The position numbers were made by a program, and so were the translations under genes. Below the pieces are notes generated by a model. That model made no database searches. It had not been told where the DNA came from and worked only from the letters and a program-made list of their open reading frames with translations. A stretch of DNA of 16,834 bases from assembly GCA_014361085.1 (NCBI GenBank), contig JACIWG010000016.1, positions 1-16,834 of the forward strand, in the 5' to 3' direction. The first letter of the stretch is position 1; the number at the start of each line of letters is the position of its first letter. This document shows, piece by piece, positions 1 to 8,640 of this stretch. This DNA is from Nitrososphaeria archaeon. GTDB taxonomy: Archaea > Thermoproteota > Nitrososphaeria > JACIWG01.

Positions 1-489
1 GATAAGATTGTTTCAGACTTATACTATTATGGCACTACACTTAAGGTAATTAAAGCAGAAATAGACTTACAACAATTTATAAGAGACATAGTCTCCTATA
101 CACCTATTCCATCGTATATAAGGACTGAAATATTATGTGATGAAGGTTTAAAGATAAATTCTGACCCAATAATCTTGAGAAGAGTTGTCTCAAACGTTGT
201 AGTTAATGCTGTCCAGGCTATGCCGGAGGGTGGAAGACTAACTATTGGCTGCAAGAAAGAGGGTGAAAAGATTGTTTTAATGGTCACGGACACTGGTAAA
301 GGGATTCCTAAAGAGCTTCAAGACAAAATCTTTGAACCTCTTTTTACTACAAAGGCTAAAGGTATGGGTCTAGGTCTTGCCGTATGTAAGAGGCTTATAG
401 AATTCTTAGGTGGACAAATAACTTTTTATAGTGTAGAAGGTGTTGGAACAACATTCACTATAGAACTTCCAATATCAGATGCTGAATAA
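1..489 (+). CDS. Sensor histidine kinase, C-terminal part (5' end outside window)
   Basis: The frame is open from base 1, so this is the tail of a longer protein; 162 residues are visible before TAA. It holds the catalytic ATP-binding (HATPase_c) domain. Numbering from the first visible codon, the N box lies around 60-75 (N65, N69), the G1 box DTGKGIP at 97-103, the F box FEPLFTT at 111-117 and the G2 box GMGLGL at 121-126. These are the ATP-lid motifs of two-component histidine kinases, which autophosphorylate a His and pass the phosphate to a response regulator. The H box and any sensor domains lie upstream, so the signal is unknown. No response regulator gene follows. The neighbour amrS starts 52 bases downstream, probably from its own promoter. 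The family call is firm; the role is not. Confidence 0.93.
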   Translation, partial: DKIVSDLYYYGTTLKVIKAEIDLQQFIRDIVSYTPIPSYIRTEILCDEGLKINSDPIILRRVVSNVVVNAVQAMPEGGRLTIGCKKEGEKIVLMVTDTGKGIPKELQDKIFEPLFTTKAKGMGLGLAVCKRLIEFLGGQITFYSVEGVGTTFTIELPISDAE

Positions 490-504
490 CTGGATTGTAT
501 AAAT

Positions 505-513
505 TTTATTTAA
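505..513 (+). promoter_or_regulatory. Putative TATA box for amrS
   Basis: TTTATTTAA lies in the short gap after the histidine kinase gene, centred about 33 bases before the amrS ATG. That would give a leader of only several bases. It is a weaker match than the other TATA boxes in the window, and a second AT-rich element (TAATATAAAG, 524-533) sits too close to the start to serve. Confidence 0.35.
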
Positions 514-541
514 GATGTTTTCCTAATATAAAGTAGGTTTA

Positions 542-1597
542 ATGATGGCGTCAAGTCTTCTAAACTACCCTTCTGTAAGAGAATCAGTCTTTTATGAAAA
601 GCTAGGGAATGGTAGGGTTAAATGTTCGTTGTGTGAAAGAAGATGTGTTATTGATGAAGGGTGTAGAGGCTTTTGCGGTACAAGGGTGAATGTTGGTGGA
701 AAACTTTACACGCTAGTATATGGTGACATTAGTGCATTAGAGAGTAGGCCTATAGAAATTAAACCATTCTATCACTATTGGCCTAATTCAACAGCTCTAA
801 CATTTTCAACTTGGTCATGTAACTTTATATGTCCATGGTGCCAAAACTTTCACCTTTCAAGAACATTACCTTCACCTGAAAAGGCATATTATCTTGATGC
901 TGGAAAAGTTGTTGAAATTGCCCTAAAATATGGTGACCTCGGTGTCTGTGCAAGTTTTCAAGAGCCAACTCTTTTGACGGAGTGGGCTGGAGATGTTTTT
1001 AGTAGAGCGTCCCAGCATGGACTATACTGTTGCTATGTAAGCAATGGTTATTTTACACTTGAGGCACTGCATTTTTTGAAAAATTGTGGCTTAGATGGGC
1101 TTAAGGTTGATGTTAAAGGTGACGTTGACACATACAGAAGATATCTTGGAGGCCTTGATGTTGAAATAGTGTGGAGAAACATTCGTGAAGCTAAAAGGCT
1201 TGGCGTTCATGTCGAGGTAGTTAACCTAATAGTTACTGGTGTTAATGATAGTGAAGAATGTATTAGGTGGATTGTTGAAAAGCATGTGAAGGAAGCTGGT
1301 CCAGATACTCCATTACATTTCACCCGATACTTTCCAGCCTACAAGTTTACTAACCCTCCAACAAAAGTTGAAGTTCTCGAAATGGCCTACGTGTTTGCGA
1401 GAAGGGCTGGCATATGGTATCCTTATGTAGGTAATGTTCTAGGACATAAGTTTAATCATACATACTGTCATAACTGTGGTGAAAAGGTTATTGTTAGGTC
1501 AGCACATAATGTTTTAGATTATCGTCTTACAGAAGAAAATGTTTGCCCAAAATGTGGTACAAGAATTCCGATTAAAGGCAAATATGTTAGAAGATGA
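542..1597 (+). CDS. amrS: AmmeMemoRadiSam system radical SAM protein
   Basis: A 351-residue radical SAM protein. The [4Fe-4S] cluster motif CxxxCxxC is at C93, C97 and C100, after the conserved TFSTWSCNF segment. The N-terminal part has a Cys-rich stretch (C28, C31, C35, C41, C45) typical of this subfamily, and the C-terminus has a zinc-ribbon-like pair of CxxC motifs (C309/C312 and C335/C338). Length and layout match the radical SAM member that often accompanies MEMO1 and AMMECR1 homologues. Neither partner is in this window. The substrate of the family is not, to my knowledge, settled. The protein should be cytosolic and oxygen-sensitive. Two adjacent ATGs (542 and 545) are possible starts; no later in-frame ATG precedes the first Cys cluster. 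It could loosely be annotated as a pyruvate-formate-lyase activating enzyme, but the Cys layout favours the call given. Confidence 0.88.
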   Translation: MMASSLLNYPSVRESVFYEKLGNGRVKCSLCERRCVIDEGCRGFCGTRVNVGGKLYTLVYGDISALESRPIEIKPFYHYWPNSTALTFSTWSCNFICPWCQNFHLSRTLPSPEKAYYLDAGKVVEIALKYGDLGVCASFQEPTLLTEWAGDVFSRASQHGLYCCYVSNGYFTLEALHFLKNCGLDGLKVDVKGDVDTYRRYLGGLDVEIVWRNIREAKRLGVHVEVVNLIVTGVNDSEECIRWIVEKHVKEAGPDTPLHFTRYFPAYKFTNPPTKVEVLEMAYVFARRAGIWYPYVGNVLGHKFNHTYCHNCGEKVIVRSAHNVLDYRLTEENVCPKCGTRIPIKGKYVRR

Positions 1598-1605
1598 TTT
1601 TTATA
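1598..1605 (+). promoter_or_regulatory. Putative TATA box for the M24 peptidase
   Basis: TTTTTATA is centred about 27 bases before 1629. By the spacing seen at other genes here, transcription should begin near 1628. That is 9-18 bases before the two candidate start codons of the peptidase and exactly at a tiny ATG GAA CCT TGA reading frame. Confidence 0.5.
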
Positions 1606-1645
1606 GGATAAGGTTAAATTAGTCTAAAATGGAACCTTGAAGTAT

Positions 1646-2719
1646 ATGAGCTCATCTTTTCTCAAAAGAAGGGAAAAGGTTCTTTTAAAGGCTGAAGAGC
1701 TTGGATTAAACCAGGTCCTTGTCTCCAACGTAGAAAACATATACTATTTTACAGGCTTCTGGGGTGGAGGTTATCTACTATTAAGTCGTGATGGTGCAAA
1801 ACTTTTTACCGGCCTACTTGAAAGGTTTAGAGCTCAAGAAAATTCTTTTGAGACTGAAGTTATAACACCAGCTTTAGGGGTGCCTGTTTCCTCTAAGCTT
1901 AAAGAATATGTTAAAGGATGTCTACTTGCTGACGAAATCCCTTTCACGTTGAAAGAGGGTTTAGAAAAAAGTTTGGAAGTTACTTTGAAGGTTAACCCAA
2001 AAATATTCTATAGCATGAGAAGAGTTAAGGATGAGGATGAGGTTAGCCTGCTGAGGGAAGCTTCAAAACTTATTGACAGACTCTACGAGTTTTCGACAAA
2101 GGTTATCAGAGAAGGTGTTAGTGAAAGGGAAATAGCTTCTAAAGTTATTGGTGAAGCAGTATATTTGGGTCTCGACACCCCCTATGTTAACACGGACTTT
2201 ACACCAATAATAGTCGCATCAGGCCCAAACTCTTCGTTTCCCCATGCACAAGTTTGTGATAGGAGACTTAGACGTGGTGATGTGGTTAAACTTGACTTCT
2301 TCTTCAGATACAAGGGTTACGTTTCTGATGAAACTAGAACTTTTATTCTAGGTTCTGCTTCAAACGATTTTAGGGACGCTTATGAGACGGTATTATGTGC
2401 TCAGGAAGAGGGGTTAAAGGCTGTAAAAGCTGGGGCTAGAGCTTGTGATGTTGACTCAGTCTGCCGAAAGGTTATTGCTGAAAAGGGTTTCCAAGAATAC
2501 TTTGTCCACGGAACTGGCCACGGTGTAGGCCTTGAAGTTCATGAACCTCCAACCATTTCCGTGAACCAGTGTGAGCTGCTTGAAAGAGGTAATGTTGTAA
2601 CAGTTGAGCCTGGATTATATTTTCCAGGCAAATTTGGTGTACGCATCGAAGATACTGTTTACGTTGGCGATAGTGCAATATGTTTAACAGCCTTTACTAA
2701 AGAATTGATTGAACTTTAG
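1646..2719 (+). CDS. M24 family metallopeptidase, Xaa-Pro dipeptidase-like
   Basis: 357 residues with the two-domain build of prolidase-type M24 enzymes. The N-terminal creatinase-like domain (about 1-125) opens with RREKVLLKAEELGLNQVLV and NIYYFTGF, and the C-terminal pita-bread domain spans about 130-357. All five dinuclear-metal ligands can be placed: D217 and D228 (GYVSDETRT), H292 (HGTGHGVGLEVHE), E321 (VEPGLY) and E335 (GVRIEDTV). It probably cleaves X-Pro dipeptides or N-terminal X-Pro bonds in the cytosol during peptide recycling; sequence alone does not separate dipeptidase from aminopeptidase. ATG 1646 is chosen because its N-terminus matches the family; TTG at 1637 is the alternative and adds three residues. 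It lies 48 bases after amrS with its own TATA-like box. Confidence 0.88.
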   Translation: MSSSFLKRREKVLLKAEELGLNQVLVSNVENIYYFTGFWGGGYLLLSRDGAKLFTGLLERFRAQENSFETEVITPALGVPVSSKLKEYVKGCLLADEIPFTLKEGLEKSLEVTLKVNPKIFYSMRRVKDEDEVSLLREASKLIDRLYEFSTKVIREGVSEREIASKVIGEAVYLGLDTPYVNTDFTPIIVASGPNSSFPHAQVCDRRLRRGDVVKLDFFFRYKGYVSDETRTFILGSASNDFRDAYETVLCAQEEGLKAVKAGARACDVDSVCRKVIAEKGFQEYFVHGTGHGVGLEVHEPPTISVNQCELLERGNVVTVEPGLYFPGKFGVRIEDTVYVGDSAICLTAFTKELIEL

Positions 2720-2733
2720 TCCTGCGATAATTA

Positions 2734-2740
2734 TTTATAT
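2734..2740 (+). promoter_or_regulatory. TATA box for pyrG (leaderless)
   Basis: TTTATAT is centred 24 bases before ATG 2761, in a 41-base gap after the M24 gene. The spacing predicts a transcript starting at or within a base or two of the start codon. No Shine-Dalgarno-like sequence precedes the ATG (the upstream bases are ATTACTTTTT), consistent with a leaderless mRNA. Confidence 0.65.
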
Positions 2741-2760
2741 CCTTGTTTGGATTACTTTTT

Positions 2761-4366
<1,606 letters not shown>

Positions 4367-4392
<26 letters not shown>

Positions 4393-4864
4393 GTTGAAGT
4401 ATCAAGTGAACCGTGTAAGCTACAATTGAGCCTAGAACACATTGTAGTATGTTCCATGGTAACTCTATAAGGGCTGCTGTAATTCCAAAAAAGTAGAGTT
4501 CAAAAAGAAAGTATGATATTATCATGAAGGTTCCTCCAACTGGTGCAGAAAGATATCCTAATGTCCTAGAATGCCGGTAAAACTTTCTGAATAGTATGCC
4601 AACGATAAAACCTTCTCCACCTTTAGCCAAAAAAGTTATCAGCATATAATGTGGGTATCCTGAAATTATATCTGCTAAGGCTGAGCCTGTTCCACCAGCC
4701 AAGAACCCTAAATATGGGCCGAATATCATGCCAGTAAGAATTACCATCGCATCTCCAAAGTTAAAGTATCCTTGTGTTGCAGGTATAGGTATTCTCACCA
4801 CTACTGTCATAACAGAAACTAAAGGTATCATAACGCTTAGGAATGCAACACTTTTAGCCTTCAT
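4367..4864 (-). CDS. ECF transporter S component (substrate-binding membrane subunit)
   Basis: A 165-residue integral membrane protein with about five hydrophobic segments (roughly 5-24, 38-58, 72-92, 105-128, 135-158). Motifs GYFNFGDA (32-39), FGP (48-50), GGTGSALADIISGYPHY (57-73) and KGGEGFIVG (81-89) fit the ECF S-component families that capture vitamins or related small molecules, closest by eye to the former DUF1393 / riboflavin-type group. It would need the shared EcfA/EcfA'/EcfT module, which is not in this window. The substrate cannot be read from sequence. ATG 4864 is preferred over TTG 4888 because a TATA box sits about 27 bases before it. The 3' end overlaps pyrG by 26 bases; upstream it is divergent from rio2. 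Confidence 0.8.
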
Positions 4865-4887
4865 CTTAAAAGTTTTCTTCAGTTTCA

Positions 4888-4895
4888 AATTTAAA
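4888..4895 (-). promoter_or_regulatory. Putative TATA box for the ECF S-component gene
   Basis: On the minus strand the sequence reads ATAAATTTAAATTTG; the core TTTAAATT is centred about 27 bases before ATG 4864, predicting a leaderless transcript. It lies inside the stretch that a longer TTG-4888 start would make coding, which argues for the shorter start. The rio2 TATA box is only about 23 bases away, pointing the other way. Confidence 0.5.
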
Positions 4896-4910
4896 TTTAT
4901 CCGAAACCTT

Positions 4911-4918
4911 TTTACATA
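4911..4918 (+). promoter_or_regulatory. TATA box for rio2 (leaderless)
   Basis: TTTACATA, preceded by an A/C-rich stretch (CCGAAACC, 4901-4908) that could be a BRE, is centred 26-27 bases before ATG 4941. No ribosome binding site precedes the ATG, so a leaderless message is likely. Confidence 0.6.
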
Positions 4919-4940
4919 AACTCTACAAACTTTATTAAGA

Positions 4941-5828
4941 ATGTCTACGGCAGAGGTTGCAGCAAATCTTGTTCGAGCACTTGAGCCTAGAGATTATAGG
5001 GTTCTCCACGCTCTAGAGCGTGCTCTAGACTATTTTGAGCAGGTTAAGGCAGACTATATTGAAAAGGTTACTGGATTACATGAGGATGAAGTTGCTTATA
5101 GGCTTGGTAGGCTTAGGGGCATGGGTTTGATCGCTAAAGGTGAGTCAGGATACTATCTTGTTTCAAGTGGGCTTGATGCTATTGCATTAAATGCCCTTGT
5201 TCAAGCAGGATACATATCTTCTTTTGGAGGTAATGTCGGTATAGGTAAGGAGGCTGACGTATTCGATGTCCTAGATGATAGGGGTAAAATGTATGTCCTA
5301 AAATTTTACAGAATAGGGCGCACAAGCTTTAGAAATGTTCGTAGAAAAAGGAAGATTATGTCTGCTGAAGAAAGTAATGTCTGGCTTAAGGCCTGCATTA
5401 ATGCTGCAAAAAGGGAAGCTTGGGCTCTATCTAAAGTATATTCTGTTGGAGGTTTAGTCCCAAAAATTTTTGCAAGAGAAAGGCATGCTATTCTGATGGA
5501 GAAGATCGAAGGCGTCATGTTAAATAGGGTTCGTTTTCTCGAAGACCCATTAAATGGTTTGAAAGAAATCTTTAGAACTTTAAAGAAAGCCTATGTAAAG
5601 GCTGGTATTGTGAATGGTGATTTGAGCGAATATAATATAATGTATGATGGGAAATCGTATTATGTGATAGACTGGCCTCAGGCTGTTGAAGTAGGCTCTC
5701 CAAACAGCCAATATCTCATCACAAGAGACATTAACAATATTCTGAAATTCTTTGGCAAAAGGTTTAAAGTCCAATATTCTTTCGAGAAAGCGTTAAAGTA
5801 TATTACTTTACCATACACTAGATTTTAG
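4941..5828 (+). CDS. rio2: RIO2-type serine/threonine protein kinase/ATPase
   Basis: 295 residues, close to other archaeal Rio2 proteins. A winged-helix domain (about 1-90) precedes the RIO kinase fold. The nucleotide loop GIGKEADVF is at 100-108 and the ATP-contacting Lys K121 lies in VLKFYRIGRTSFR, a strong RIO2 signature. The catalytic loop VNGDLSEYNIM (224-234) carries D227 and N232, and the metal-binding Asp D244 is in VIDWPQAV. In eukaryotes Rio2 acts in late small-subunit ribosome maturation; the archaeal protein is presumed to do the same with 30S precursors. Two positions look unusual to me: N225 where the family usually has His (VHGDLS), and W245 where DFPQ is common. The stop overlaps the convergent methionine adenosyltransferase stop by 4 bases. 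Confidence 0.95.
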   Translation: MSTAEVAANLVRALEPRDYRVLHALERALDYFEQVKADYIEKVTGLHEDEVAYRLGRLRGMGLIAKGESGYYLVSSGLDAIALNALVQAGYISSFGGNVGIGKEADVFDVLDDRGKMYVLKFYRIGRTSFRNVRRKRKIMSAEESNVWLKACINAAKREAWALSKVYSVGGLVPKIFARERHAILMEKIEGVMLNRVRFLEDPLNGLKEIFRTLKKAYVKAGIVNGDLSEYNIMYDGKSYYVIDWPQAVEVGSPNSQYLITRDINNILKFFGKRFKVQYSFEKALKYITLPYTRF

Positions 5829-7030
5829 AATAATGGAATCCTTCTCTCCCTAATTATTGTTGTTATGTTTCGGACATTAGAAAGCTCCTCCAAAACTATG
5901 TTTTCAATCTCTCCTTTAACATTATTGTATGAAGTATTCTCTTGAAGTCTTAAGGCTACACTTGCTATTGTAGGCTCCGTAAGAGGGCTTCCGATTCTAC
6001 TCAAGATCCTCACATACACTTCATCAATGCCGCTAACTTTTTCAACAATCTTTTGGGCTGTAAGTTGGGCAAGCGCATTATATATTTTCCCCGTATGTAT
6101 TGTAGGATTCTTTCCAGCTGTAGCCTCCATCGAATACATTCTCATGGGAGTAATCAGTCCTGTTACACGGTTTCCTCTTCCAGTGTTTCCGTCATCACCT
6201 GATTCAGCGGATGTTCCAGTGACAGTCAAGTAGAAGCTGTTGTTTTCATAGTCGTCTGCACTATTTATTTTTATTGAAAGGTTTAGGTTGGCTGACGAGA
6301 ATCTGCTTAATAGCTTTTCTTTAACTTCTTGAACTACACTAATGTAATGGTCTTTGTCAGGAATGTACTTGTCAACCATTGCCATCGCTACTGTAACGTC
6401 AAGATCATTTCTTCTCCTCATAGCCATAACCTTAATATCTTCACCGATTTCAGGATAAGCTTTCTTTGTTTCTGGAGCGTTCAAGAAATTTTCTATACCC
6501 AAGGCAACCTTTTCTGTTTCAGTTAATGGTGCAAAACCTACTCCAATTGAAGTATCGTTTGCTATACCCTTTTCTGAAAGATATGTTAAGTCACTTGAAG
6601 GGTTTCTGATCTTGAAACTTAACCTTACATGCTCTTCTACATCAAGGTTCCTTATCGTCTTTTTTATGTACTCTTTAGCAGCCCTTTTAGCTATAACTTC
6701 AACCGGTATCTCATATTTTGTCCCCTCAAAATTGTATCTTGATACAGCTCTTCCTGCCACTATAATCTGTATAGGTTTTATAACCTTGCCTCCACCAAAT
6801 TTTGGCCTAGACTCCCCTCCTACTAGTAGCCCCTTGTCCACGTTATGATGTAATATTCTTCCAAACCTTTTCTCGTAGTAGTCGCATAGTGCAAGTGAAA
6901 CTGACTCACATATTCCATCTATTAGTGTGTCAGGGTGGCCTAAACCTTTTCTTTCTACAATTTCAACTTCCTGTTTTGCCACAGGTTTTCCTGAAAGTAC
7001 TTCAGTATGAATGAATGGTTTTGCTTCCAT
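5825..7030 (-). CDS. mat: S-adenosylmethionine synthetase, archaeal type
   Basis: Forms S-adenosylmethionine from methionine and ATP, the cell's main methyl donor. The 401-residue protein belongs to the archaeal MAT family, which is very divergent from bacterial MetK. Signature stretches are ERKGLGHPDT (26-35), HHNVDKGLLVGG (61-72), the Gly/Arg-rich SGDDGNTGRGNR, ITPMRMYSMEA followed by GKNPTIHTGKIYN, and GSPLTEP near the C-terminus. The protein is cytosolic. Start choice: three in-frame ATGs occur (7039, 7036, 7030). AAGGA at 7043-7039 abuts the first and is about 8 bases from ATG 7030, so 7030 (MEAKPF) is preferred. It is the second gene of an operon with the Sm-like gene, 11 bases downstream of it. 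The 3' end overlaps rio2 by 4 bases. Confidence 0.96.
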   Translation of the reverse strand: MEAKPFIHTEVLSGKPVAKQEVEIVERKGLGHPDTLIDGICESVSLALCDYYEKRFGRILHHNVDKGLLVGGESRPKFGGGKVIKPIQIIVAGRAVSRYNFEGTKYEIPVEVIAKRAAKEYIKKTIRNLDVEEHVRLSFKIRNPSSDLTYLSEKGIANDTSIGVGFAPLTETEKVALGIENFLNAPETKKAYPEIGEDIKVMAMRRRNDLDVTVAMAMVDKYIPDKDHYISVVQEVKEKLLSRFSSANLNLSIKINSADDYENNSFYLTVTGTSAESGDDGNTGRGNRVTGLITPMRMYSMEATAGKNPTIHTGKIYNALAQLTAQKIVEKVSGIDEVYVRILSRIGSPLTEPTIASVALRLQENTSYNNVKGEIENIVLEELSNVRNITTIIRERRIPLF

Positions 7031-7043
7031 GATCATCATCCTT
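7031..7043 (-). promoter_or_regulatory. mat: Ribosome binding site deciding the mat start
   Basis: Read on the minus strand, AAGGATGATGATC precedes ATG 7030. Both the AAGGA core and the GATGATC tail resemble the extended anti-16S pairing sequence AGGAGGTGATC, and the AA is shared with the upstream TAA stop. It supports coupled translation after the Sm-like gene and ATG 7030 over 7039. Confidence 0.5.
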
Positions 7044-7287
7044 AAATGTTTGCACTATTCTTTAATCCAACGAAGAGCACATTGTTTCCCCGTATTATTA
7101 CTGTACCATAGCTTGCAGTCTGCTGGCCATTATAGAATTCCTTTGTATCATCTAAAATCATGTTCATGTAAACGTCCACGTTCACCATTTTACCATGATA
7201 TTCTACATTGCTCTTGAGTCTAACGAAAACTTCTTTGTCAAGCATTTTTTGAAGCACATTCAATGGTTTTTTAGGTTGGGCGGACAT
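7042..7287 (-). CDS. Sm-like archaeal protein (LSm/SmAP)
   Basis: An 81-residue RNA-binding protein of the Sm fold, expected to form a hexameric or heptameric ring that binds U-rich RNA. The Sm1 motif runs from about 19 to 47 (VFVRLKSN, then NVDVYMNMILDD with D38 and N42). The Sm2 motif is IIRGNNVLFVG at 64-74, with R66, G67 and N68. Y40 occupies the base-stacking position often held by His. The length is typical for archaeal SmAPs. It is the first gene of a two-gene operon with mat. A TATA-like box lies about 39 bases upstream of the ATG, so unlike most first genes here it should have a short leader (about 13 bases), which carries a GC-rich dyad. No clear ribosome binding site is seen. Confidence 0.93.
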   Translation of the reverse strand: MSAQPKKPLNVLQKMLDKEVFVRLKSNVEYHGKMVNVDVYMNMILDDTKEFYNGQQTASYGTVIIRGNNVLFVGLKNSANI

Positions 7288-7296
7288 TCACACATC

Positions 7297-7308
7297 AGGA
7301 CGAGTCCT
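7297..7308. repeat. GC-rich inverted repeat at the Sm-like gene's predicted transcription start
   Basis: AGGAC GA GTCCT: five-base arms with a two-base centre, conspicuous in AT-rich intergenic DNA. It straddles the transcription start (about 7300) predicted from the TATA box. It could be an operator that blocks polymerase loading. A chance dyad of this size is quite possible. Confidence 0.3.
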
Positions 7309-7322
7309 ACCTTCAAAAAATG

Positions 7323-7330
7323 TAAATAAA
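7323..7330 (-). promoter_or_regulatory. Putative TATA box for the Sm-like/mat operon
   Basis: The minus strand reads TTTATTTA, centred about 39 bases before ATG 7287, predicting transcription start near 7300. T-rich runs around it (7315-7332 on the minus strand) could also end transcription of the aminotransferase gene upstream. Confidence 0.5.
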
Positions 7331-7356
7331 AACCTTACCCTTTACAGAATCCTCTG

Positions 7357-8547
7357 TCATGGCTGGTCAGCATAATTTTTGACACCCTCATATATTCTGT
7401 TCAATTCTTCAGTAACATTCAAGCTCCCGTCTATCACATTAAATTTTTTTAAAACATTTTCTAGTGCACTAACAAGCTTTAGCATAAAATGTGGTCTTGC
7501 AGTGTTTCCCATGTGTCCTATTCTTAAAGTTGTTTCCTCCAGCCTTCCTAAGCCTCCACTAACCATGTAACCGAACTCATTATATAATGCTGAAGCAATC
7601 TTCTTGTTTACTGGGCTTGGAACAATAAATGTTGTAACAGTCGGTGAAGAATCCTCCTCCTTTGGCAGTATTGATAGTCCAAGAGCTCTTAAAGCCTGAC
7701 GATATGCTTTAGCAATTTCATAATGTCTCCTATACCTTTTCTCAAGCCCCTCCTCAACAGCCTTTTTAGCTACATAATTGAATGCTCTAACAACAGATGT
7801 TGGCATTGATGTTGGATGAGGGTGCCCAATTTTCGCCCACTCTTCTGAAAGTCTCATATACTTTAGTAGGTTAAAGTAGTGGCTTTTAACTGGAACCCTT
7901 CGCCCTCTAACTTCCTCAATAAACCTTCTGCTTATAGCAACAGGGCAGACTCCATTTATTCCACTCAAGCACTTGCTAGCATATCCTACTGCAAAGTCTA
8001 TGCCAAGTCTATCAAAATCCAATTCTATACCGCCGAAGGATGATATTGCATCGACAACAAATATCTTATCTCTTTCCTTAACAGCCTTAGCCACTTCCTT
8101 CAAATTATTTAAGACGCCTGTCGATGTTTCATTATGCACCAAGTATACTGCCTTAGCATCAGGGTTTTCGTCAAGAACCTTTTCTAAACATACAATATCA
8201 ACTTGCTTCCCCCACTCGCTCTCAACTTTTAAAACGTTTGCTCCATGAGCTGACAGGATTTCTACCAAGCTGTCTCCAAAGAATCCATTTGTTACTGCAA
8301 CAAACTTTTCCCCTTCCTTCTCTATAAGATTGAATGCTGACATTTCAATACATACACTGCCTGGAAGAGGCAGAAGTGTGACATATTCTTTTGTATTAAA
8401 TATCTTTTTTGCAAGCTCGCATGTCTCATTATATAGTTTGTGCCATTCTGGGCCATAGTGTGCTATAACAGGTTTCGAAAGCTCAAGCAATGTTTCATGC
8501 TCAACTTCACTTGGTCCAGGTATATACAATGTTCTGTTCATTACCAT
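7357..8547 (-). CDS. Class V PLP aminotransferase (alanine/serine-glyoxylate type), paralogue 1
   Basis: 396 residues, fold type I, in the alanine-glyoxylate / serine-pyruvate aminotransferase family. Visible features: YIPGPSEV (8-15), HNETSTG (138-144), the PLP-pyridine Asp D166 in VVDAISSFGG, the Schiff-base lysine K192 in ASKCLSG, and R342 in LRIGHMG, which should bind the substrate carboxylate. It likely moves an amino group between a small amino acid and a 2-oxo acid such as glyoxylate or pyruvate; specificity cannot be read. Compared with paralogue 2, the loop at 60-68 is PLPGSVCIE rather than GSGRTGIE, and there is a C-terminal extension after about 370. ATG 8547 is chosen over upstream GTG 8568 because the TATA box lies about 27 bases before it and the family N-terminus starts there. 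It is divergent from the FGGY kinase gene. Confidence 0.9.
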   Translation of the reverse strand: MVMNRTLYIPGPSEVEHETLLELSKPVIAHYGPEWHKLYNETCELAKKIFNTKEYVTLLPLPGSVCIEMSAFNLIEKEGEKFVAVTNGFFGDSLVEILSAHGANVLKVESEWGKQVDIVCLEKVLDENPDAKAVYLVHNETSTGVLNNLKEVAKAVKERDKIFVVDAISSFGGIELDFDRLGIDFAVGYASKCLSGINGVCPVAISRRFIEEVRGRRVPVKSHYFNLLKYMRLSEEWAKIGHPHPTSMPTSVVRAFNYVAKKAVEEGLEKRYRRHYEIAKAYRQALRALGLSILPKEEDSSPTVTTFIVPSPVNKKIASALYNEFGYMVSGGLGRLEETTLRIGHMGNTARPHFMLKLVSALENVLKKFNVIDGSLNVTEELNRIYEGVKNYADQP

Positions 8548-8570
8548 CTTATCTTTCATATTTCTCACAT

Positions 8571-8578
8571 TATATAAA
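8571..8578 (-). promoter_or_regulatory. TATA box for aminotransferase 1 (leaderless)
   Basis: TTTATATA on the minus strand, centred about 27 bases before ATG 8547. The same 93-base gap holds the FGGY kinase promoter pointing the other way, with box centres about 36 bases apart. Confidence 0.6.
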
Positions 8579-8605
8579 TTTTTTAAAATTTGTCATTTTT
8601 GAGCA

Positions 8606-8616
8606 AAATATATAAT
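8606..8616 (+). promoter_or_regulatory. Putative TATA box for the FGGY kinase gene
   Basis: AAATATATAAT follows GAGCA. Its centre is about 29-31 bases before TTG 8641, slightly longer spacing than elsewhere but compatible with a leaderless or near-leaderless transcript starting at that TTG. Confidence 0.5.
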
Positions 8617-8640
8617 ACTCCTTCTAGAATACTATACCAA

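Noticed and set aside
1629..1640. Frameshift at the start of the M24 gene
   Set aside because: Family N-termini begin at about ATG 1646, so no coding sequence is missing; the short ATG frame is better treated as a separate observation.
2743..2760. Upstream TTG extension of CTP synthase (six extra residues)
   Set aside because: The TTG is only a few bases after the TATA box, where no transcript should yet exist, and CTP synthases start at the Met of MPKY.
4728..4919. 63-codon open frame on + opposite the ECF gene
   Set aside because: It is a shadow of the ECF membrane protein, with no start context or family resemblance, and it runs through the divergent promoter.
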